Assembly (NCBI GenBank): GCA_030248215.1
Contig: JASANG010000708.1
Span: 1 to 64,000, forward strand
Reading direction: 5' to 3'
DNA length: 64,000 bases
Origin: Enoplolaimus lenunculus
Lineage: Eukaryota; Nematoda; Enoplea; Enoplida; Thoracostomopsidae
Part shown: positions 12,026-23,600 of the stretch, one piece after another
Numbering within the stretch: position 1 is the first letter of the stretch
Layout: every line of letters starts with the position of its first letter
Program-made: the position numbers and the translations under genes
Notes under the pieces: model-generated
What the model was told of the DNA's origin: nothing
The model's input: the letters and a program-made list of their open reading frames with translations, nothing else
Database searches by the model: none

Positions 12026-12900
12026 ATTGTGACATATATAACTATTAACGACATGCCATGGGTAAAATGGCAGCGAGCAAGGAAGAAGAAAGAAATGGAT
12101 AAAAAATGAAAATAAGTAACGTAAGTATTAATACGAAGAACGAATTATAACACAAAATACAGAACTTACTAATACCCAAGATACGATTAGTTTTCAACGA
12201 CCGATAGTTGAAAACTAAGTTGAAATTAAACAGAAACTAAACTAATTGAAAACTAATTCAGAATTAGCATTCAACAAAAATAGGAACTCTAAATTATCTA
12301 GATTCATTTTCTGACTCCAAGGAAATCAACACCAAACAGAGCAGAAGCATAAGACACTAATGATAGAAATCAAACTGAACACAGCAACAATACATCTGGA
12401 ACTAAACAAGAATCAAATACTGAGCAAAATACACGTTATTTTGCTCATGTAATATATTAAAACTAGTCTTCTAATCCAGATAACTGCTCTTTATTATTTT
12501 CTTCTTCTTTTAATTTAATTCCAGGTTTTCCTCCCAGAGGAAAACCGGTTTTTTCTGCTGAGTTAATTCCGTGATCGAAATAGTTTAAGTCCAACGCGTA
12601 TGTCATCACCCGGTTACGCGGTTACCGTTGAGGAATTAGCATGGGGACCGCTCACAGCATCATAGACCCTGAAACACACGCCGTACACATCTGAATCCGA
12701 CATTTATGCCTGTTTTTCCAGCTACTAATTAAAAAGGTTTGAAGTCCCGGTCCCTGCTTAGATGAACACAAATCAGCTTCTCAGTTAACCCTGGCAGACA
12801 TTTTATCCACAGCTTGTGAGAACTGCATGGTCGGGACGACCCCTTTCTCCAAAGTACGGCGAATATAATTGCTTTTCCCATTAATTTCTCCGATAGATAT

Positions 12901-12972
12901 GGCCACGCCGGGAATCGAACCTCAGACCTCTCGCTCGCGAGTCAAGCGCGCTACATATTACACCACGCGGCC
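12901..12972 (-). tRNA. tRNA-like sequence (SINE head or tRNA pseudogene), anticodon position CGC
   Basis: This 72-nt minus-strand block folds in the usual tRNA layout: acceptor GGCCGCG with CGTGGCC, an anticodon-type loop CTCGCGA placing CGC (Ala), and B box GGTTCGATTCC. The T stem has mismatches and G3-U70, the alanine identity pair, is absent. It is therefore more likely a SINE head or pseudogene than a working tRNA. Confidence 0.45.
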
Positions 12973-13252
12973 GATATCATAATTTCCTCTGGTGGTATAT
13001 GTGCACGAGTATGTATGTGTCTTACCATTACACACTCTGCACATACACAAGCTACACCGCATATACTCACATTCTCCCTTCTTTAGGCGGCCGCCCCGAA
13101 CCGCGAATCCAAACTATCCAAACCATGGACCTGCAATTAATAGCGCCCATCTCGGTGGGACCTCCATGTCAGAACTGCACGGTCGGAACGACCCCCTTCT
13201 CCAAAGTACTGCGAATATAATTAGTTTTCCCATTAATTTCTCCGATGGATAT

Positions 13253-13324
13253 GGCCACGCCGGGAATCGAACCTCGGACCTCTCGCTCGCAAGTCAAGCG
13301 CGCTACCCATTACACCACGCGGCC
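13253..13324 (-). tRNA. tRNA-like sequence (SINE head or tRNA pseudogene), anticodon position TGC
   Basis: Second copy of the 12901-12972 block. Acceptor arm GGCCGCG/CGTGGCC pairs over 7 bp with one G-T. The D stem GTGT/GCGC and four of five anticodon-stem pairs form; the loop is CTTGCGA with TGC in the anticodon position. The T stem CGAGG/CCCGG has two mismatches. A and B boxes look usable by Pol III. Confidence 0.5.
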
Positions 13325-14369
13325 GACATCACAATTTCCTCTGGTGGTATATGTGCACGAGTATGTATGTCTCTTAATATTACACACTCTGCACATAATC
13401 AAGCTACACCGCATATACTCACACAGCTGTATGTACGCACGTACAACATAAACAAGAGTGCCAGCTAGCACTTCGCCCAGGAACAGACCAATATTGTTCG
13501 CCATAAATTGTCTGAAACTGTTTCGCCGAACTAATGTTCAACCTTACAAAATTGTGGTGTAGCATCACTTCGTGCACACTGATACAAAATAGCACTGATG
13601 TCAATTTAGTTCACTTTTGCCGTGTACTTAAGTAGCCTAGCTACGTATTTAGAGGGCACTTCCGCAGGCCGACGCAAATAAAACATTAATAAAATGTTTG
13701 CATGATCTTCATTTCAGCGCTACTTTTTTGCTGTCCTGTAGTTACATTTTATTGAACTTTTGAACAGGATTCAGTACAGCTTTATAATTAATAAATAGAC
13801 TTTTAGTCATATTTGTCTAACATAGTTTAGCAACTATTGAGACTTCTCGAGTTTGCTGTTCTCGATTTTCTACCAATTCATATATCAAAAATCCAGGGAA
13901 TTGGTGTTAATCTGTATATTATTATGTGTGAAATCATGAAATGTGGAATTTTTCACTTGCAGAAAAAATTAATCTGTGAAAATTTACATGGCAAAATTTT
14001 GAATACCGAGGGAATCCCTTCAACAATATGACATAGTAGTTTTAGAAAAGTATAAACGTTTTAACGTATTTTTAATTTTTACCTCTACTCATATGTTGAC
14101 AATGTAATTCTGTGAGTCTCATAGCTAGGTATTCAAGATGTAACTAACGTACACATGAAAGGTCAAAGATTTCTAAGCGAAGCCAGATTTGTACGCGAAA
14201 CATGTTAATTAAATCTTTAACCTAGGAAAGCTTAAATTTCGACACTCCGTTGCGTTGAAACCGTTTACATTGCAGTTGCATCGCTGGTTGTGCGGGCTCA
14301 AATGGGAATTTAGCACTGATTGAAAAATTAATTCTTTTGCACTGAGGGACGATCCCAATTATAATTGGG

Positions 14370-14590
14370 GCATGTAAGCATATGAGATATATGCATTGCA
14401 CTATACAATCTGCTTACTGGCAGCATACGGTCGACATTTATAGCTGGCGATAAATGTAGTTAGACAGGCTTGCTACGTAAAGAATCCGTTGACTGAGAGT
14501 TCAAGTCACCTGTGTATACTTGATTTTTCAGCTACGTACTTAGTGAAAACGTCTGAAGTCCAGGTTCATAGCTAGACTGGCAATTACAAC
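14370..14590 (+). mobile_element. Worn tRNA-derived SINE copy
   Basis: Leader GCATGTAAGCATATGAGA, a damaged head with GAGAGTTCAAGTCACC as the B-box remnant, and tail TCAGCTACGTACTTAGTGAA plus GTCTGAAGTCCAGG match the copy at 11503-11737. It ends about 20 bp before the CUL3 start codon, so it may lie within the CUL3 5' leader. Confidence 0.45.
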
Positions 14591-14610
14591 TAACTATACA
14601 TAATCTGACG

Positions 14611-17600
14611 ATGTCGCTGAAATCCAAGGAGAAGCCAGGTTCTAGCAAAATGCGTATACGTGCGTTTCCTGTAAGTTTATATACATGCATGGCAAAAATA
14701 TTTTAATCTCCGATATAACAACCCAAAATACTAGAGTTGGATATCTCAATATATATTTCAACAAAAAGTTAAAGCTATTGTGTTATAATTTTGTTTCTAC
14801 AAGGGTTTTTCAAAAAAGACGTCCGTGTTAGGTTTCCTTACTCGATATGTTAATTTACCGGAATACATAATAGAATTTATGCTAATGTCGGTTTTTGCCC
14901 AATATTCAGCGAAAAAGGTTTCGTGATTTCATTCTTTTTGTTATTATGTATCAAATATGTTTCTTTTAGAGCCGCTGCGACCGGATATTCGGTTCCGGTT
15001 TAATATCCTACAAATACTGTTATTCGTATCATGTCTCCGGAATAAACCAACCGGGTTCCGGATGTTTACGGTTGTGGTGCCGAATATCATAAAACTGCTT
15101 TTTACAAGCGAGTGGCTTTAACATCTTGGTGCGATTACATTCTGAGCAAGTCAGGAAGTTCAAGTTTTGATACTTTAAGTTATTTTAACATATACAATAT
15201 CCGGTTGGTATACCGGTATAAGATTCATTATCCGGCTCCAGTATGCGGTAAATTTATTTCCGGTCGCACACTGTTTCCAGCGTATACATGGGAATTAGAA
15301 TGCTTGTTAGCACTGTTTTAGATGACAATGGACGAAAAGTACGTTCAAAACATATGGCAATTACTCAAAGCTGCAATCCAAGAAATTCAGAAGAAGAACA
15401 ATTCAGGCCTTTCATTTGAAGAATTATACCGCAACGCGTACACAATGGTGCTGCATAAACACGGTGATAAACTTTATAACGGGCTCAGAGATGTGGTCAC
15501 TGAGCATTTGGTTAGCAAGGTATACCTTTGTTTATACGTACTTAACCATCCTGCAATACAGTTGAGGGACAAAGCAGTGCAAAAAGCTGGTAGATCCTTG
15601 TATCCGTGTTGCTGCTTTTACCGCCGAATTTAGAAGTGTTACCATATCATCAACAGGGCTCAACCGAATTATACCAAGAAACGCCGGAGCCAAATATTTA
15701 AGTGCTTATCTCAACAAAAACAGAACAAACAATGCAAAGAGTAGTGTTTGTCATTTGTAGACGCGCTTCGCTCAAAAACACTTTATACTCTAGCGAAGAC
15801 AGAGAAACTACACTATGTTGCTGCAAAAGTTTTAACTAACTACGCTTCTTGAAGTACTATATTTATTATTTCAAACACAATTCGCAGCCAAATATTGGGA
15901 TTTTATTGAATTATAACATACTTTTCACCAATTAATATCCGGCAATTTGAAATACCGGAGCTGAATCAGCATTTTTTTTCGGAACGGGATATCTGGTTGA
16001 ACCGCAATATTCAATGGTGTTATACTTGAAATTAGTTTGGTTTTATAATATGAACAGTTCGCTGTGACATATAATTATAGGTTCGAGCTGAAGTGCTTGC
16101 ATCACTGAATAATAATTTCCTTGAAACTCTGAATAGTGCATGGAATGATCACACAACTAGTATGGTAATGATTCGTGATATACTTATGTACATGGTAAGT
16201 ACAGACGGTTGTGGTAAATAATTAAATATGCGTTGAGACAAACATTGAAATTTAATAAACTAAACGTACCAAAACACACACAGATAGACAATTCCTAATT
16301 TAGTAACGAAACTAATACAGAATGATAAATTTTCCACAATAATCTCAATTTTATTTGGGTTGTGTATTTTCAACAATGAATACGAAACTATTTTTATTTA
16401 ATACAGGACCGTGTGTACGTAATGCAAAATAATGTCGATCCTGTATACAACTTGGGCCTGATAATATTTCGGGAACAAGTGATTCGTTACGGCAACATTC
16501 GTGATCATCTGCGAAATACGTTACTTGATATGATTGCGAAAGAACGACGTGGCGAAGTTACTAATCGGTACAGTTGGATCGAATTGCGTCTGTATATGAC
16601 TAACTAGTTTTGAAGCAGGGTGGCAACAAAGGTTCGGATTCGGATTCAGCAAAAATTTGTGGTTCGGATTTGGAATCGGATTCGGTCGTGAAAAACTGAA
16701 ATCCAACAGTATTCTGCAATACGTTTTTAGTTGAAAACAATAAAAAATTTAAATAACTATTAACGTTTAAAAGTTATGCGGTTGGTATCAGAGATCGGCG
16801 ATCTCGTTCTTGGCAAGTCTCGAGATTTGGCTTTTCTCGGTTTCGCTTTTTTCAGTCTCGGTGGTTTGCAGATCGAGACCAAACAGGTGAAAAAGCGATA
16901 AGCAATCTCAAAAATTTTCCTTGGATCGCAGCTTTGGCGATGAAGTACTTGCGCATTTCGCCTACCAACACAGGCAGCTAACGATTGTGGAGCACCGGTA
17001 CCTGGTTCTACATCAATTTGAGAAACAGAGTGATCTCTCTGGTTACCCAAAATTCTATTTTATGGAAGGAAACCGAAAACACTTTGATTTTATTGTGATA
17101 AAGCACAAATAGTTGCAATTTCGCGTTTAAAACATTGAAGGCATCGTTTAAAAAATTATGGGTCATCCGCATTTATAACGTCGCACAAGTTAAAAAATTG
17201 TCCAATTATTCGGTTTGCTCGGGAGCAAAAACCACACCGGAACCAGATAGTGAAAAATACCGGATTTCTCTGCCGGAACCGGAATTCCATGTGCACCATG
17301 CAAGTAGTACTAAACTAGCGTGATTAAGTTTAACTTTTTGTTGAAATATGCATTTGAATATCCGGTTGCGGTGAAGTACTGGCTCCGGTGTATTTGTATC
17401 TAGTTAAACCCTGATTCCTAAATATTGTATATTGGAAGAAGAGTTTGGTAAATGTGTTTCAGCCTTGCGATTAAAAACGTTTGTCAAATGTTAATTGCGC
17501 TCGGTTTGGATGTTCGTACTGTGTATGAAGATGACTTTGAAACGCCGTTTTTGGAACAATCTGCAGAGTTCTACAAGGTGATTTGACTTTTATTTTTCTT

Positions 17601-20600
17601 CAAGTATTTTCAGTTTTCATTGCTATGTTTTACTAATGTATTTGTGTCCTGCGTAACACATCGCATTTAAATTTATGACCGTTTCATTGCAAACAAACGT
17701 GTTGGTAAATAGTTTAACGGTGAGCGGCAAGAAAATGTGAGTTTTATTAGTTTTCTTTTCTAAGCTACTGAGTGAATTAATTTGGTTAGGAATGTATTCA
17801 CGGCGCTAAGTTCGGTACAAAAGAGTCTTCTTGTAATGTTATTCTGTCCAGGCCGAAAGTCAAAAATTTCTCGAAGATAACGATGCATCATCGTTTGTTC
17901 AAAAAGTTGATCAGCGGCTGTGTGAAGAATCCGAGCGCGCAAAGCATTATCTAGACCCATCTACTGAACCAAAAATCATTAGGGTATTGAAAGAATTATT
18001 GTTGTGTTAGCACGTGGCTGGCTGTTTATCGAAAAAACTGAAAATTATTTATTGTAAAAGTAGCAGGCACGTGTCATAATGTATTGTATTACATTTTACT
18101 GAGACGCGTTTTTGTTTCCATGATAATAAACCGTTATCACTACCGCAGTAAATTACGTTATTAATGTATTATTATTTCTATTACATTATTAATGTATTAT
18201 TATTTCTTTATATAGGTTTTGGAAAACGAACTTATATCGAAGAATATGAAAACGATTGTTGAAATGGATAATTCGGGCGTTGTCCACATGCTTATCAACG
18301 ACAAAATATCAGGTATGTGCTGACCTCTTCCTCTTTCAATTTTTCGGTGGACGGTGGCTTCCCCAGGTTGAACTTGGGGCTTGGAAAAAACCTGGGCCAA
18401 TTGAATAGTTGGCCTTGGTGATTCCCTCAGGGTCAACTTAATAGCATTTTTATATATTATGTACTCTTGTGCTCAGGTTGACCCCATGACAAACGTGGAG
18501 GGCTTGGCTGTGTGGCGGGCACACCCCTCGGCCCCTCACAACGTAGAGTCCAGTATGTGCAGTACTCAATTTGTGTGTTAGAATTCATAGGGAGGTGGAC
18601 TGTTATTCCCAGTACGGCAAGCGTCATATTGTATTTAAGCTGGAATAAATTGCTTTGCGCAGAAGTCTTTAAGGTATGTTTCCTTAAACAATTATTACAA
18701 AGTTATGGTACATTTCACTCCGAATATGAATTACATCTTCGTGTGAGAGTGACAAAAGCTCCACGCATTTGTGAATTGACGATAGGTTACGCGTGTGGAG
18801 ATCATGCGAAATAGCATTAATTAACGTTATATTTTGCAGATCTTCATTGTATGTATCGCCTTCTACGTCGTGTGCCAATGGGTCTTGAGACAATGACCGC
18901 TGCACTTTCAGCATACCTTCAGCAACAAGGCAAAGCCTTAGTACAAGAGTCCGAATCAGATTCTGGCAAAAACCCTGTTCAGTATATACAGGTTAGTGGA
19001 TAAATATTGTTCTATCTGTACCATATATAGTTTATATTGCTGTCAATCAGATCAACCCGCTTGTTGTTGGGTTAAATCAGACTCCATTAATGTATTTACC
19101 AAGCGGTATCTTTTTAAATTAAGATTTTGACTAGAAACAAACAAAAATTGGGTTTATTTGCGAGGGTGGAGTTACGCAAAATTAAAAATTTGCATTGCGA
19201 TTACGCCAAAACTGCGTCTGACTTCTAGCTCGTGAGTACTCACGCCAAAATTGTGTCTAGTACTCACGCCAAAATTGTGTCTGGATTTGGACTCGCGAGT
19301 TCTCATTTCTTTATTATTTCTCTGAGACCTATTCAAAGTTTTGACAAACTCACTGGTACATACATATCAGAACTTCCTCTCACTAGTTAAGCTTTGTGGT
19401 ATGGCACAACTCAAGTATCTATATCCTAGTACTTATTGAGCGAAGCTCGGAGTTTCGCGAATCGTTTTATATTTTTTGCTCGGGGGTCGAGAGGCGGATA
19501 TCCGTCCGTCCGTCTGAAAAGAATCTCAGGAATCGCTCAACCGATATTTAAAAAACTTTTTTGTTTGAATGATTTTTGTCCTGGGGTGTTAACCTCGCGT
19601 TGGGTTTTAAAACTCTAAGCCGTTCGTTAGCTACAAGCGAATTTGCATAATTGGTTAAGCCTGAATTAGGACTTTTTACTGCATTTCACTAATTATTAGA
19701 GCTACAAGCAATCTAATTTCAGTATCAAATGGTTTCTGGGTGCGAGAAATTAAAAGAAAATGTTTATAACCCTCCAAAACCGATAATTGAATAGATAGCT
19801 TAGAGCTAATTTGCTTATTAGCTTAATTAGTTAAGCCTAATTTAAGACTTTTTAAATTATTTCACTGTTTATTAGGGTTACAAGCAATCAAATGCGATAC
19901 TAAAGGGTTTTCGGGTACGAGAAATCTGAATAAGCAGTTTACAAACATCCAAAACTGATAATATTGAATAGTTAGCTAATACTAATTTGCGTATTAGCTG
20001 GATTAATAAGCCTAAATTAGGACTTCTGTAAATAATTTCATTGATTATTATTGTTACTGAAGGGTTTTTGGGTGCGAGCAATTTTCAAAACGGGCTCAGT
20101 TTACTCGTTTAATAAACATTAATTCAAGTTCTGTAAGGTACTACATTTTGTTTATCCTATTTTTAGAATTTACTCGATCTGAAAGACCGGTACGATCACT
20201 TTTTGATGGAAGCGTTCGAGAACGATAAATTGTTCAAAAAGAAAATTGCTGCTGATTTTGAATCGTTTCTTAATTTAAATCCTAAGTCGCCTGAATATCT
20301 GTCACTTTTTATTGATGACAAACTGAAAAAAGGAGTCAAGGGTGTAAGTTTGAATGGCCTGGTATAAATACAACTTTGTACATCGACTAGGAAAAAATTA
20401 TGCAATGAAGTAATTGTCTATTAAATTAACGAAACAAAAATTGGGTAATGTTTTGCATTCATGGATCACACGGCAAAGATGTTTGTGTTTTGCTGGATTA
20501 CTAAGAATTGCCGCATAATTCGAAGTGTAAAATAAGCAATCGGGGACATTTCTGTGCAATCCAATTAAACGCATATTTTGTAGGTGAGTAAACAGTCAAG

Positions 20601-23600
20601 TTTCAGGTAAGGTTGTGATTGGATGGTAATCAACCGGATACAAGAGCCGGATACTGGATTTGTTACCGGAACTGGATATTAAGCGCATATAGCATATAAA
20701 TATTGTGGACTTACGGACAAAAGTATAATATGTAAATTGGAGTTTTCATCTTAGTTCAGTGTAAAGATTTAAGCTTTATTAGTTGCGAGGAAAGGAAATC
20801 ACAACAAAATGTTTAATACTAGGGATGTGCCGATACCAAATTTTTTGTCGATGCCAAAATTTTTGCCGATACCGGTGCCGACTATTGTTTTGAAATTTTG
20901 CAGATGCCGATTCCAACTTTAGTACACCATCAACAGATAGGAACTATATTACTTCATTATGTGAACACTTAAACCCTAACCATCATAAACTATTATAATT
21001 TTATAAGAACGGTTCATTTCCATTAATTTTTTCAAACACAAACGCAAGAGAGATAACAGTTTCCCTGACTAGGCACACTGATATGCGCCCAGAAATTGAT
21101 AGCATTTCAACTGACTGTTATGTGCAAAAAGTATCGGCAAAGAATCGACAATTCTTGCAGTGCCGTTGCCGATGTTCACGAAAGGCGCCTCTTATTTCCG
21201 ATACCGATTTCGATTAATCGGCACATCCCTATTTAATACTTGTAAAAAGCCTCTCAGTGGTATTAGGTGTCAGCAGGGACCGACTGGTAATTTGGTTTTC
21301 AGAGCAAACCTACCGCATACCGGATACTTGCCATGGTGGTCTAGTCCGTTGGTTTCGAATAGTATAAAACTACTTTTCAACTTTCGGAAATACTAGATAT
21401 TTGGCTGTGACTACATTCCCGGGCAAGTTGAGAAGCTTTTTCACAATGGAGTTATATTAAAAATCCAACCAAGGTAACAATTACTCAGAAATCAGTAATC
21501 ACATACTTTTGCACGACTCAAAAAATTACCAGAAGTGCACAAATTAATAGCTTTCATATCTGGTTAGCATCCTGTTCCGGTGAAAAATTTACTATCAGGC
21601 TCCGGTGTGTGTGCGGCAAACTTAGTATATAGTCGCTCCCTGGGGTCGCAATTACGTACGTATCAGTTTTCCAGTAAGCTTATACCGTAGCCGGATATGT
21701 ATGTTTTTCCGAGTATGTCACTCTGTGGTTTGAGCGAAGTAGCTTGCTTGATTACAAATAGTACAAAGTTTCGTGGCATTTTTTGTATTCCAGCTTGCGA
21801 ATGGCTTATGCAAATAATGTAGATTTTGCATAAAACTTTTGCAGATGACAGAAGCAGAAGTTGAAGTTGTTCTCGAGAAAAGTATGGTGTTGTTTCGATA
21901 TTTGCAAGAAAAAGACGTGTTTGAACGCTACTACAAGCAACATCTCGCTAAACGTTTGCTATTAAATCGATCAGTATCTGACGATGCAGAGAAAAATATG
22001 ATTTCAAAACTTAAGGTATGAGAACAGAAGCTGCTTCGTTATTATAGGTATATTTTCGGCTGTTTCTAAACGAAATAGTATTTTATGTAGGAAACTTGGG
22101 ACCAAGTTAACTATAAGGCCTACCCACGAAGCCTGGTCGTTCCAATATTGCAGCGCCCAGCCTTTCTTTCTTTCATTTGATGGGGCCCTATAAGTAACAT
22201 TGGCTGAACTGGCAATATATGAATACTTATGTGATTTACTGGTTTTGTGGATGCGTTTTTGAAAACTTTCATGTGGCGCTTGGGGTATACCTTTGATATC
22301 TGGCTTGGAAAAGTTGTCGTTATTGTATTAATGCTATATGTATGGGATCCTAATTCGAATTACGTAGTTAAACGTCAGGATAAAGACATTCTCCTTTCCA
22401 AACTAAACATATTGGGTTATGAATAATACTGAAGTTTTAGTAATAATATTGTATTTAATGCAACAAAACTGCCGTAATTATTCTAAATCTTGCAAAATAA
22501 CTAATCGAGTATAAAAATATTGTGGTTTTAGACAGAATGCGGATGCCAATTTACGTCAAAACTTGAAGGAATGTTCAAAGATATGAATGTGTCGAATACT
22601 TTGATGGAACAGTACAGAGAGCATGTTATGCATATGAATGTAAGTTTTATGGCTTAAGACTTAAATCTGTTAGGTTGTCGCATATAGTATCCGGTTTACA
22701 TTTAGAACCGTATTCTCAACTGTATGTAGTAGTGGTAGTAGTATTAGTATTAGTAGTAATGAACACTGGATATCTGGATATTATCATATTGGCCTCGGAT
22801 ATCCCGATATTAATTCTAACCAAACGAAAGCGGCAATGGAACTTAAGATTCGGTAGCAAATCTTGCAAAAATTAAATGTTCAGACCGGATTGTGTAATCG
22901 TTTTTAAAAAGTCTACTCCAAGCAAGGTTTGGCAACGGTTGTTGGTGGTTTTGAAATTGAGTTCAACACACTGAACTATTTTGAGAAACATTTTACCACT
23001 TGCGCTGTAGGACTGTTAAACGTTTAGACAAAAATTAGAGACAGTGGTTCAAGCATAACCAATTGCTACACCAACGTAATGTATTTATTTTAGTCACAAA
23101 CGGTCGATATATTTGTTCGTGTTTTGACAACGGGATTTTGGCCTACACAGTCTGCAACTCCGGCCTGCATACTGCCGCTAAGTGCTAATAATGCATTTGA
23201 AAACTTTAAACAGTAAGCATCGCTATTCAAACTTCTTCAATAACAGAACAAAATGATCAGTGTGAAGCAGTAGCAGACAGTTGAACATATCTTATTTGAC
23301 TATGAAAATTGCTGCATATAGGTGGGTTGGATTCATTTTAGAAGTGGGACCACATTCAGCTCAAGTTTCAATTAATTAGCGAAGCTGAAGAATCATTTTG
23401 CTGAAACAGAGTGAATTTTGTGACAAAAAAGCGACACTAATGTGTTATTGTTAAAAACTCGTGTAAAGAACTTTTTCAGAAATTTTTATCTCTGGGTAAA
23501 ATTAGTAGTTAGAAACTAAAAAAGTAACAGAAAGTAGATAGCTTACAGAATGAGTCTTCTAAAACTATAAGGAAAAAATTGCTTTAAAGTGCGTTAGAAA

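Larger units (their letters stand above)
12820..13432 (-). repeat. Tandem duplication (about 352 bp) carrying two tRNA-like heads
   Basis: Two copies, about 12820-13078 and 13172-13432, share CTCCAAAGTAC, TTTTCCCATTAATTTCTCCGAT, the tRNA-like block and GGTATATGTGCACGAGTATG. The offset is 352 bp at the last landmark (12993 and 13345). Confidence 0.75.
11426..14610. other. Intergenic region between JKAMP and CUL3 (divergent 5' ends)
   Basis: The two genes are head to head, so promoters of both should lie here, but no clear TATA or initiator could be picked. The stretch holds tRNA-derived SINE copies (separate entries). About 13430-14340 shows nothing recognisable. Confidence 0.5.
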
